DNA of 64,000 nt, taken from assembly GCA_004347695.1 (NCBI GenBank), contig SLTK01000010.1:78518-142517 (forward strand), in the 5' to 3' direction. Below, piece after piece: positions 16,430 through 23,894 of the stretch. Under the pieces are notes generated by a model, which had not been told where the DNA came from, searched no databases, and was given only the letters and a program-made list of their open reading frames with translations. Each line of letters starts with the position of its first letter. Within the stretch, counting starts at the first letter, position 1. This DNA comes from Chloroflexota bacterium. GTDB taxonomy: Bacteria; Chloroflexota; Anaerolineae; Anaerolineales; Anaerolineaceae. Both the position numbers and the translations under genes were made by a program.

Positions 16430-19045
16430 TTAGCACTCGCTGTAGCCGCAGGCGTAACACTTACGGCAGCCTTCCTCGTTGATCACCGCAGCCTCGCCGC
16501 ATTCAGGGCAAAGATCGCCAAAGCGCAGCAACCGCTGGCTGGCCATCACCGCGCCCAGGCCGCCCTCGACGTGATAGCTCCGGCCGTTGCCCGGGCTTGC
16601 GGGAGCATTCGGCTGTTCGGGGTGGCTGACCAACCGTTCAGCGCGGTTTTGCAAGTACTCGTCCAGAATTTGGCCAACCCCATCGGGCAGCGAGCGCACG
16701 CGGTTGGGACCAAATCCCAGCGGGCGTCCGCCGCCGATTCCCAGCATCTGGTTGGTCATTTCGCGCAGGCGCTTGTACGGCTCGATGGGCGACGCGATGC
16801 GGAGCACATAGGACAGCAGACGGCCAATCGCCTCAGAGACGGCGGCAGTGTCCGATCCCGCCTTGGCGGTATTGATGAACACCTCGAAAGGCTGGGCCCC
16901 GCCGTTTTCGTTGACAGTGATAAAGGCCTTCCCCAGCGGGGTCTCGATCGAATAGGTAAACCCATTCAGGTAGCGCGGGCGCGGTTTCTTGGTATCGTGC
17001 CAGAGGGTCGTCTGGTCGTCGAGCGCGGCAGCTTCCATGGCAACCGGCGCTGGAACATCGCTGCTTTGCTTCTTCTGTGCCGTGGCCAGCGTTTCCAGCA
17101 CAACCTTATCGCGTGACCCGGTCACATACACGGTAATGCCTTTGCAGCCCAGCTTCCAGGCCAGCATGTAGGCAGTGGCGACATCTTCTTCGGTGGCGTC
17201 GGGCGGGAAATTAATGGTCTTGGAGAGCGAGTTATCCACGAAGGCCTGCATGGCAGCCTGCATGCGCACATGTTCTTCGGCGCTGATATCGCCGGAAACG
17301 ACAAACACCCTGCGCAGTTCCTCGGGCAGCGCGGCGACCTGCTGGCAGGAGCCTTCCTGCATGGTCTGGTCGATGATTTGCTGGCGGGTTTCCGGGTCAA
17401 GGCCGGCTTTGATCAAAGCTTCTTCAAAAAGCGGGCTGGCATAGGCCAATTGCAGATCGCTGCCGTTGTCATTGACATGCCGGATGTACGCCAGGGCAAA
17501 GGTCGGCTCGCAGCCGTAGCCTTCGCAGCCGGCGACCGTGGCAATGGTGCCAGTGGGTGCAATGGTGGTCTGGGCAGCGTTGCGCAGCCCATATTGCCGC
17601 ATTTCAGCTTCCAACCCGGCCCAATCCACCTCCGGGCGGGCATAATCATGCTGGTAAGGGGTCAGCGGTTGGGGCGGAGACCATTTGAAATCTTTAGGAT
17701 CGTAAATCGAGCCTTCGATAGCCGCAAAAGGTCCGCGCTCGCGCGCCAGTTCGAGCGATGTGCGCATCGATACGAAGCGCACAAACTCAACCACCTGCGC
17801 CGAAAATTCCTGCCCCTCCTCGGAACCATAACGGATGCCGCAGTGGTACATCAAATCAGCCAGCCCCATGATACCCAGACCAATGCGGCGTGCGCGGTGA
17901 GCAGCTTCTACCAACTGCGGCACCGCCGGGACATAGGCATTGGCTTCCACCACATCATCCAAAAAGCGGGTGGACAGGTCGACCGAGTAGGCCAGTTTTT
18001 CCCAGTCCACTGTCCCGTCAGGACCAAAATGCTGAGACAAATTAACCGAACCCAGGCAGCAGTTTTCATACGGGCCAAGCCACTGCTCGCCGCAGGGATT
18101 GGTGGCTTCCAGCGGGTACAGATGCGGCACCGGATTCTGGCGGTTGGCGGCATCCAGGAACAACATGCCCGGCTCGCCGTTGTGGTGCGCCTGCCGGACG
18201 ATGGAATCAAACAATTCACGCGCCCGCACCACTTTTTCAGTGATGATCGACACCCCGGCAGCTTCCATGGCATCGATGGTGCCTTTTACCTCGCGGTATT
18301 TCGGGTCATGCACATCTGGAAAACGCAGCAGCCACTCCTCGTCATTTTCCACCGCGCGCATGAAAGCGTCGGTGATTCCGACCGAAATGTTGAAATTGGT
18401 GATCTGGTTTTCGTTGGTCTTGCAGGTGATAAATTCTTCCACATCCGGATGGTCGACCCGCAGCACCGCCATGTTGGCGCCGCGCCGGGTGCCGCCCTGG
18501 GCAATCTCACCAAAGGCATTGTCATACACGCGCAGAAAACCCACCGGCCCGGTCGCTTGCCCGGCGGACGTCCGCACCATGCTGCCTTTGGGGCGCAGCC
18601 GCGAAAAGGAAAACCCGTTGCCGCCGCCAGTCTGTTGAATCAAAGCAGCGTCGCGCAGGGTCTGGAAAATCCCGGCCGAGTCGCGGCCCATGTCATCGCT
18701 GATGGGCAGCACAAAGCAGGCTGCCAGTTGCCCCAGCGGGGTGCCGGCGCCGGTGAAAGTGGGAGAATTTGGGAAGAAAGCTTTGGAGGTTAACAGGTGA
18801 TAGAAAGCTTTGGCTCGCTCAGAGAAATCGCCGCTCCACTTTTCCTCTACCCGGGCAACGTGATACGCAACACGCCAGAACATGTCCTCGACGCTTTCGA
18901 TGGGATTGCCGTCGTTGCCGCGCCGGACATAACGCCGAACCAGTACCTGGCGGGCATTATCGGTCAAGGCAACATCCGGCAGGTCCGCAGGCCGCGCCGG
19001 GGTTGGCAGTAAACCGTTTCTATGTTTCTGCTTATGAGCTACCAT
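16430..19045 (-). CDS. nrdJ: Adenosylcobalamin-dependent (class II) ribonucleotide reductase
   Basis: Makes deoxyribonucleotides from ribonucleotides with a B12-generated thiyl radical; independent of oxygen. 871 aa from ATG 19045, which has GAAGGAGAT eight bases upstream on the minus strand. Seen: an N-terminal RNR segment, [23 protein letters not shown] with the first active Cys, [27 protein letters not shown] and [10 protein letters not shown] with the catalytic loop, and [15 protein letters not shown]. The C-terminus carries a Cys-rich zinc-ribbon end (CPECGE...[12 protein letters not shown]). It lies 14 bases downstream of nrdR on the same strand and is probably repressed by it. Implies B12 synthesis or uptake. 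Confidence 0.96.
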   Translation of the reverse strand: MVAHKQKHRNGLLPTPARPADLPDVALTDNARQVLVRRYVRRGNDGNPIESVEDMFWRVAYHVARVEEKWSGDFSERAKAFYHLLTSKAFFPNSPTFTGAGTPLGQLAACFVLPISDDMGRDSAGIFQTLRDAALIQQTGGGNGFSFSRLRPKGSMVRTSAGQATGPVGFLRVYDNAFGEIAQGGTRRGANMAVLRVDHPDVEEFITCKTNENQITNFNISVGITDAFMRAVENDEEWLLRFPDVHDPKYREVKGTIDAMEAAGVSIITEKVVRARELFDSIVRQAHHNGEPGMLFLDAANRQNPVPHLYPLEATNPCGEQWLGPYENCCLGSVNLSQHFGPDGTVDWEKLAYSVDLSTRFLDDVVEANAYVPAVPQLVEAAHRARRIGLGIMGLADLMYHCGIRYGSEEGQEFSAQVVEFVRFVSMRTSLELARERGPFAAIEGSIYDPKDFKWSPPQPLTPYQHDYARPEVDWAGLEAEMRQYGLRNAAQTTIAPTGTIATVAGCEGYGCEPTFALAYIRHVNDNGSDLQLAYASPLFEEALIKAGLDPETRQQIIDQTMQEGSCQQVAALPEELRRVFVVSGDISAEEHVRMQAAMQAFVDNSLSKTINFPPDATEEDVATAYMLAWKLGCKGITVYVTGSRDKVVLETLATAQKKQSSDVPAPVAMEAAALDDQTTLWHDTKKPRPRYLNGFTYSIETPLGKAFITVNENGGAQPFEVFINTAKAGSDTAAVSEAIGRLLSYVLRIASPIEPYKRLREMTNQMLGIGGGRPLGFGPNRVRSLPDGVGQILDEYLQNRAERLVSHPEQPNAPASPGNGRSYHVEGGLGAVMASQRLLRFGDLCPECGEAAVINEEGCRKCYACGYSEC

Positions 19046-19059
19046 CGCGTATCTCCTTC

Positions 19060-19509
19060 TCAACCTTCCAATAAACGGTCGATCTCCTTGCGGATGGCAT
19101 GCAGATCGGCCAGATGTAAGTAAACAATTGCATAACGGATGTAGGCCAGTTGATCCAGATCTTTCAGCCCGGCAATCACCATGTCGCCGATGACCCGCGA
19201 GACAACCTCCGAACGACCCATTTGCTGCAGCGATGATTCGATTTCGCCGACCAGCCGTTCAATTTCTGCGGCTGAAACCGGGCGCTTGGCGCAGGAAATG
19301 CGGATGCCGCGCATCAGCTTTTCGCGGTCGAACTCCTCTCGGGTGCCGTCGCGTTTGACCACCAGCGGAGTCGCCAGAATGGGACGCTCATAGGTGGAGA
19401 AGCGATGATGGCAGCTTTCGCATTCACGGCGGCGGCGAATTCCCCCCCGACTGTCACGGGTGGTATCCAGAACACGAGATTCTTCAAACTGGCAATAAGG
19501 ACAACGCAT
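19060..19509 (-). CDS. nrdR: Transcriptional repressor NrdR
   Basis: Zinc-ribbon/ATP-cone repressor that binds NrdR boxes when dATP is high and shuts down ribonucleotide reductase genes. 149 aa from ATG 19509, with GGGAGGCC upstream. Seen: zinc ribbon CPYC (residues 3-6) and CESC (about 31-34) with basic [20 protein letters not shown], followed by an ATP-cone domain from about residue 48 ([16 protein letters not shown]). It is first in the minus-strand unit nrdR-nrdJ, and probably regulates itself and nrdJ through the site at 19675-19690. Confidence 0.95.
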   Translation of the reverse strand: MRCPYCQFEESRVLDTTRDSRGGIRRRRECESCHHRFSTYERPILATPLVVKRDGTREEFDREKLMRGIRISCAKRPVSAAEIERLVGEIESSLQQMGRSEVVSRVIGDMVIAGLKDLDQLAYIRYAIVYLHLADLHAIRKEIDRLLEG

Positions 19510-19638
19510 CAAGGCCTCCCTGAGATGTGCGATAGTGGGACCGATGACCGAAAATATTCGACCACGGTTCCCGGTTACCAGTTATGGGACGAGTGGGAGT
19601 TTATTTCGGCGAAAGCTGATCAATTCGCTTTCGGGAAC

Positions 19639-19664
19639 GCACACCCCCACAGGTGGGGGTGTGC
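19639..19664 (-). promoter_or_regulatory. Perfect GC-rich hairpin in the nrdR leader
   Basis: GCACACCCCCAC (19639-19650) and its exact complement GTGGGGGTGTGC (19653-19664) separated by AG. On the minus strand it lies about 25 bases after the predicted transcription start and 130 bases before nrdR. No T-run follows. It may affect the leader RNA or be a DNA-binding site. Confidence 0.55.
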
Positions 19665-19674
19665 AAAGTAGAAC

Positions 19675-19690
19675 ACCGTATATGTATGGT
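19675..19690. promoter_or_regulatory. Candidate NrdR box
   Basis: ACCGTATATGTATGGT is a 16-base imperfect palindrome (six of eight pairs symmetrical) with the ATAT core expected of NrdR boxes. It overlaps the predicted start of nrdR transcription, which suits a repressor site. Usually two boxes occur together; a second one is not clear. Confidence 0.5.
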
Positions 19691-19693
19691 AAG

Positions 19694-19722
19694 ATTTTAG
19701 CATATTCCAAACGCCGGTGCAA
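19694..19722 (-). promoter_or_regulatory. Promoter of nrdR-nrdJ
   Basis: On the minus strand: -35 TTGCAC (19717-19722), 17-base spacer, -10 TAAAAT (19694-19699). The predicted start near 19687 falls in the candidate NrdR box. Confidence 0.65.
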
Positions 19723-19833
19723 TAGGTTTCGTGAAACATTAACCTTAAAATACGTTTGGTAGAAAATTTTTTCTGGTTTTTTAAGTTCGTTTTCGGTCAA
19801 CCTTTCGAACCCACAAATACGGGTGTGTTCACC

Positions 19834-19850
19834 CCCACCGGTGGGATTTT
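19834..19850 (+). repeat. CCCACCGGTGGG palindrome with following T-run
   Basis: Perfect 12-bp palindrome (19834-19845) followed by ATTTTT. It resembles a terminator on the plus strand, but no plus-strand gene precedes it. The CACCCCCAC core is shared with the hairpin at 19639-19664. The rest of the 452-base gap between nrdR and the lipid kinase holds nothing else that I recognise. Confidence 0.4.
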
Positions 19851-19964
19851 TAGGCCTTTTGTTCGATATATATCCAGCAATACCTGTCTGAATTCAACCA
19901 GAAATTTTGACCGAAAGGATCGATTAACCAACCTTAAGGAATCCGATAGCTAATGACCGGGCGA

Positions 19965-20963
19965 TTAAGCGCCAACCCCGCGATTCGCCCGGTACAAACC
20001 TGCTTTCCGCAGCAACGCGCTGACCAGATTCCGTTCGGTTCCCGGCACGATCACCCGCACCGCGCCCGGCAAAACTTGAACTTCGACCGGCGTAGTTCCG
20101 ATGACGTCTCCATCGGCCTGGACAGTCAGCGGGGACATACTTTGTACCAGAATCCGCTTCCTGGCGTTCAAGGTTTTGAAGCGCGGGTTGGCGCTTTTGA
20201 TGCCCAGCACAAAATTCACTACCACCATGATCCAATCCCACAGCGTCAGCGCCCGGGAAATGATTACGTCCACCGCCCCATCATCCGGCAGGATCACCAG
20301 TTGACGCGGCATGCGCCTGAAGCCTACCAGACTTGTATTTCCGACCATGACTTCCGACGCACGCACCCGATAAACCAGGTCATCAACCTGAACTTGAAGT
20401 CGATGTAAACGCACCCCTGTCAGGTTGATCACAACATTGATGAGATAAGCGAAAAAACCAAAACGTTTCTTTTGCTCTCGTCCAATCGTTCCCATGGTTG
20501 CCGCGCTAAAGCCAATGCTCACATTGAGTGCATAGCAGCGCTCGCCGACCTTCATTAAGTCCATGGAACAAATGCGATGCTCGTTGACCAATAGATCGAG
20601 TGCCCGATCAGTGTTTATCGGTATCCCCAGATCACGCGCCATGATGTTGCCGGTTCCGGCTGGCAGAATGCCTAAAGGAACTTCGGTGTCGCAAAGAGCG
20701 GTTGCTGCCTCCGAAATCGTGCCATCGCCCCCCGAGACAACCACCAGGTCTGCCCCGTTTTGGACAGCCTGGCGGACGGCGTCGATGGTTCGTTCATCCT
20801 CAGAAGTATGGTAGACCTGGCACGTCCAGTTGTGCAACTGAAAGAATTTTAAATAGTGGCTCAATCGGGTGGACTCATCGACTATTCCGGAAATCGGGTT
20901 GATCACCAGAAAAACCTGCACCCTACTTTCATCGGATGGTGTTGGCAAGGGCAGTCGATTCAC
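19965..20963 (-). CDS. Diacylglycerol/lipid kinase family protein (YegS/DagK-like)
   Basis: Soluble or membrane-associated kinase that phosphorylates a lipid such as diacylglycerol or a related polyprenol or sphingoid base with ATP. 332 aa. Seen: INPISG near residue 21, the nucleotide motif VVVSGGDGTISEAA (about 74), LGILPAGTGNIMARDLGI (about 96), and the C-terminal half with GFRRMPRQLVILPDDGAVDVIIS and VQADGDVIGTTPVEV. The start taken is a GTG without a good ribosome site, so the true start could differ slightly. The probable role is recycling or remodelling of membrane lipids; the exact substrate is not readable. Confidence 0.88.
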   Translation of the reverse strand: MNRLPLPTPSDESRVQVFLVINPISGIVDESTRLSHYLKFFQLHNWTCQVYHTSEDERTIDAVRQAVQNGADLVVVSGGDGTISEAATALCDTEVPLGILPAGTGNIMARDLGIPINTDRALDLLVNEHRICSMDLMKVGERCYALNVSIGFSAATMGTIGREQKKRFGFFAYLINVVINLTGVRLHRLQVQVDDLVYRVRASEVMVGNTSLVGFRRMPRQLVILPDDGAVDVIISRALTLWDWIMVVVNFVLGIKSANPRFKTLNARKRILVQSMSPLTVQADGDVIGTTPVEVQVLPGAVRVIVPGTERNLVSALLRKAGLYRANRGVGA

Positions 20964-20991
20964 GGTTTGCTAAAAGCATCAGACAAGCGCT

Positions 20992-21300
20992 TCAAGGCAC
21001 CCACTTCCCGATGTCCGCCCAGGAATAGGAGAGGTGGGATGCTAATTGTGGACCAAGTCGCTTGCGGACCTTCTTGTTGATTTGTTCCATCAACTCGAAT
21101 CCGCCAATCTCGTTCAAGCGTTCGCCGATTTGCCGGGCGCGAATATGGCGGCATTGCGCATTAAATAATCCGCCTGAACGCTCCGAGAGGAATCCTTCCT
21201 GCTCGCCAATGCGCACCAGATCCTCGACCATCCGGTTCACTTCTGGTTTTAACGCGGTTGGAACCAGGCTTTTCCCGAATAAAAAATCCAGAAATCCCAT
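20992..21300 (-). CDS. Hypothetical protein
   Basis: 102-residue protein starting MGFLDFLFGKSLVPTALKPE, with GCAGGAGGGC eight bases upstream on the minus strand. The middle is helical and charged (EVNRMVEDLVRIGEQEGFLSE, then HIRARQIGERLNEIGG). No known motif. It lies 28 bases upstream of the lipid kinase gene on the same strand, so the two are probably one transcript. The short hydrophobic N-terminus (FLDFLFG) may contact the membrane. Confidence 0.65.
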   Translation of the reverse strand: MGFLDFLFGKSLVPTALKPEVNRMVEDLVRIGEQEGFLSERSGGLFNAQCRHIRARQIGERLNEIGGFELMEQINKKVRKRLGPQLASHLSYSWADIGKWVP

Positions 21301-21400
21301 CTGCAGCCCTCCTGCGAGAAGCCTATTTCAATCCCTTTTGGATTGTAACATAGGCCGTCGAAAGTGATACAATGCCAGCAATCTCCTATCTGGGGGTCGA

Positions 21401-22159
21401 ATGCAGTGGATTTTTCTATCGCCTCATCTGGATGACGCTGCCCTTTCCTGCGGCGGCCTGATTGCTGAACGGACTCGAATGGGCGATTCGGTCGAAATTT
21501 GGACCATTTGCGCCGGTGATCCTCCGCCAGGTCCGCTCTCAGCCTTTGCGCAGTCGCTTCACAAACGTTGGAGGGTGCGTCGCAACGCAGTAGCCGTCCG
21601 CCGGTCGGAGGACCAGCAATCGTGCCAGCGGCTGGGGGCAGCGGCCCGCCATTTCGCCATTCCGGATTGCATCTACCGGCGCATCCCGCTGACCGGCGAT
21701 CCGCTTATCATCGACAACGACGATCTATTCCAGCCGTTTCCAGATTCGCAGCGCCGGTTGGTTGACAGCCTGCGTGACCAGTTGGCCACGGCACTCCCCC
21801 TCAAAAGCCTGGTTGTCAGCCCGCTGACGCTCGGCAACCATATCGATCATCAACTGGTGCGCCGGGCTGCCGAGCAGCCTGGTCGTCCGCTGCTGTATTA
21901 TGCCGATTACCCATACACGGTTCAAACCAACAGCGCCTGGGCGCAGTCGATTCATCCCGGCTGGCAAACATTTACCCAGGCAATTTCCCCGGATGGGCTG
22001 CGCGCCTGGCAGGAAGCCGCGGCAGCCCATCGCAGCCAGATCAGCACCTTCTGGACTTCCGTGTCTGAAATGGAAGCCGCCATCCAGTCCTATTACGAGG
22101 CAGGCGGTGGTTGCAAGTTGTGGGGCGACCGGAACGCATTAACCATAACAAATCTGTAA
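21401..22159 (+). CDS. PIG-L/LmbE-family deacetylase
   Basis: Zinc-dependent N-deacetylase family acting on GlcNAc-type or similar amide substrates (MshB, BshB, PIG-L relatives). 252 aa. Seen: the zinc motif SPHLDDAALSCGGLI at residue 7 (family form PHPDDE), VEIWTICAGD (about 32), RRSEDQQSCQRLGAAARHF, and the late GNHIDHQLVRRA (about 147) with the third zinc ligand. GGGGGTCG precedes ATG 21401. It is divergent from the 20992-21300 gene and lies 39 bases before the envelope operon, possibly co-transcribed with it. The natural substrate is unknown. Confidence 0.88.
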   Translation: MQWIFLSPHLDDAALSCGGLIAERTRMGDSVEIWTICAGDPPPGPLSAFAQSLHKRWRVRRNAVAVRRSEDQQSCQRLGAAARHFAIPDCIYRRIPLTGDPLIIDNDDLFQPFPDSQRRLVDSLRDQLATALPLKSLVVSPLTLGNHIDHQLVRRAAEQPGRPLLYYADYPYTVQTNSAWAQSIHPGWQTFTQAISPDGLRAWQEAAAAHRSQISTFWTSVSEMEAAIQSYYEAGGGCKLWGDRNALTITNL

Positions 22160-22163
22160 ATTG

Positions 22164-22192
22164 TTGGCATTTCTAACATTTGTTGCTACAAT
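22164..22192 (+). promoter_or_regulatory. Promoter of the 22199-30306 operon
   Basis: -35 TTGGCA (22164-22169), 17-base spacer, -10 TACAAT (22187-22192). The ATG at 22199 follows after six bases, so the transcript would start at or within a base or two of the start codon (leaderless). Confidence 0.7.
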
Positions 22193-22198
22193 AAACCT

Positions 22199-22528
22199 AT
22201 GCGAAAAGCGCAGGCGTATCACCTCCCCCAACTCGAAAATTTGAGCGTAGGAAATGTATGCTATACTGAATCCATGCGGGACCCGCGCAGTTATTGGAGC
22301 CAATGGGCAGAGAGATTGGAAGTTTTGGGGGTGAGTGACCTGGCAGCCGCGTTTTTGGATGGCGCCGGTTTCCTCCGGCTCCTGGCGGCCCAACTGGTAC
22401 ACGCGAGCACGCCGTTCATCGGGTCCTCCGCAGCCTCTGATCAGTGGCAAGCCCTGGCAAGCCTGCTCGAAGATAAAAACGCTGCGCAGCAATTTGTCTC
22501 CTTTCTTCGAGAGGAGGATCAACCTTGA
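22199..22528 (+). CDS. Small hypothetical protein, first gene of envelope operon
   Basis: 109 aa if started at the apparently leaderless ATG 22199. A later ATG at 22274 (84 aa, beginning MRDPRSYWSQWAERLEVLG) is also possible, since TATACT lies seven bases before it. The body has amphipathic helices (YWSQWAERLEVLGVSDLAAAFLDGAG, split here only by eye) and no transmembrane helix. No known family recognised. The end contains the ribosome site (GAGGAGG) of the next gene, and the stop overlaps that start codon (TTGA), so the pair is translationally coupled. Confidence 0.65.
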   Translation: MRKAQAYHLPQLENLSVGNVCYTESMRDPRSYWSQWAERLEVLGVSDLAAAFLDGAGFLRLLAAQLVHASTPFIGSSAASDQWQALASLLEDKNAAQQFVSFLREEDQP

Positions 22529-23277
22529 TTACCATACTTGGAGTGCTCGGCCTGGGGGTGGTCTTCCTGGCTGCCGGATCGATCATCATCCTCCGTATGA
22601 TCGGTAAAGACCACGGCCAGCCGGCCTTCCGGAAAATCGCGGCATTCGATGATTTAAAGAAATCCATTGGCCTGGCTGTTGAAAACGGCACTCGCACGCA
22701 TGTCACACTGGGAAAGGCCAGCCTGACCCAATCTTCCAACCCCTCTGCGCTGGCAGGATTGGCGGCGCTGGAGCGCATTGCCCGGATCAGCAGCACCAGC
22801 GACCGGCCACCCATTGCCAGCAGCGGCGATGGCGGACTTACACTGCTCAGCCAGGATATGCTGCACGCTGCGTACCGCAGTGTACATGCTCCTGAATTGT
22901 ATGATCCCGGACGAGGTCGATTAACCGGCATAACCCCCATGTCCTATATCGCCGGCTTGCTGCCCATTGCAACCGGTGAAGATGTTTCTTCGCATGTAAT
23001 GATCGGTAATTTTGGGCCGGAAATCGCGCTGGTGGCTGAGGCTGCTGAAAATGCAAATGCCTTTAGCCTGGCAGCCAGCGATTCACTGCCCGCCCAGGCA
23101 GCCCTGTTTGCCTCCGCACAGGAACCGATCATCGGCGAAGAATTATTTGCCGCCCCGGCTTACCTGGAAACCGATCGCGGTCATGCCGCCAGCCTGCAAA
23201 CTCAGGATATTTTGCGCTGGGGGGTTATTGTGGTCCTCATTGGCGGCGCAATATTAAAAATGATGGGGATCCTATGA
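22525..23277 (+). CDS. Membrane-anchored protein, DUF6754-like
   Basis: 250 aa from TTG 22525, seven bases after GAGGAGG. Two transmembrane helices, at the N-terminus (about 2-22) and the C-terminus (about 229-249), bracket a soluble domain. Its pattern (LAVENGTRTHVTLGKASL, then GFGPE-like IGNFGPEIALVAEAAE, then PIIGEELFAAPAYLE) resembles DUF6754, a membrane-protein family of unknown function; this name is from memory. The reading frame overlaps both neighbours by four bases. It is probably a core part of the complex made by this operon. Confidence 0.75.
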   Translation: MITILGVLGLGVVFLAAGSIIILRMIGKDHGQPAFRKIAAFDDLKKSIGLAVENGTRTHVTLGKASLTQSSNPSALAGLAALERIARISSTSDRPPIASSGDGGLTLLSQDMLHAAYRSVHAPELYDPGRGRLTGITPMSYIAGLLPIATGEDVSSHVMIGNFGPEIALVAEAAENANAFSLAASDSLPAQAALFASAQEPIIGEELFAAPAYLETDRGHAASLQTQDILRWGVIVVLIGGAILKMMGIL

Positions 23278-23891
23278 GGGCGCCACTTTCAACCGCCATT
23301 GCCATCGGCGCAGGTGTCCTCACCCTGCTTGGCTTTTTCATTCCGATAGAATCGTTGACATCCATGCGCAGCCTGCTGATCGAGTGGGCAGTTCTGCTGG
23401 CCGGAGTCGCCGGGCTGGTCGCGATTGTTCACCTGCTCAGCGTCCATTGGCGCAAAATGACAGCCAGCCACAACAGAAGCGTTACTTCAGCTTTCTTGCT
23501 GGTTGCATTTGGGATCACTTTCGCAGCCGGGATGGTGCTGAAACCAGGCCACCCGACCATACAGAAGATCGTCACCCATATTCAGGTACCCATCGAAGCC
23601 AGCCTGATGGGCGTTTTGGCCATTTCATTGACGGCGGCGGCCATTCGCTTATTTCAACGGCGTGGCGGGTGGATGTCGGTCCTATTTGCAGTCAGTGCAT
23701 TCGTATTCCTGATCCTTGGCAGCGGTTTTCTCTCCTCGTTTGCCAACATTCCTGTGCTCAAAGACCTGTTGGCGGCCGTCAATTCGTTGCCGGTAGCCGG
23801 AGCGCGCGGCATCCTGATCGGCGTGGCCCTGGGCAGTCTGACAACCGGCCTGCGCGTTTTGTTGGGAACGGACCGCCCTTATAGTGGATAA
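23274..23891 (+). CDS. Polytopic membrane protein of unknown function
   Basis: 205 aa with about six hydrophobic helices (about residues 7-25, 36-56, 70-88, 104-124, 134-152, 176-195). ATG 23274 overlaps the previous stop by four bases. No motif beyond hydrophobicity; a conserved-looking KPGHPTIQKIV loop lies near residue 90. The operon position between the DUF6754-like protein and the zinc-ribbon protein suggests all three form one membrane assembly (inference). Confidence 0.7.
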   Translation: MRAPLSTAIAIGAGVLTLLGFFIPIESLTSMRSLLIEWAVLLAGVAGLVAIVHLLSVHWRKMTASHNRSVTSAFLLVAFGITFAAGMVLKPGHPTIQKIVTHIQVPIEASLMGVLAISLTAAAIRLFQRRGGWMSVLFAVSAFVFLILGSGFLSSFANIPVLKDLLAAVNSLPVAGARGILIGVALGSLTTGLRVLLGTDRPYSG

Positions 23892-23894
23892 AGC

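Noticed and set aside
17270..18793. Long open frame (507 codons) on the plus strand opposite nrdJ
   Set aside because: It lies wholly inside the strongly supported nrdJ gene on the other strand and its product shows no motif; GC-rich codon bias creates such antisense frames.
19513..19964. Cobalamin riboswitch upstream of nrdR-nrdJ
   Set aside because: The conserved B12-box (GCCACTG-like) and adenosyl core are absent; also the enzyme needs B12, so B12-off control would make no sense.
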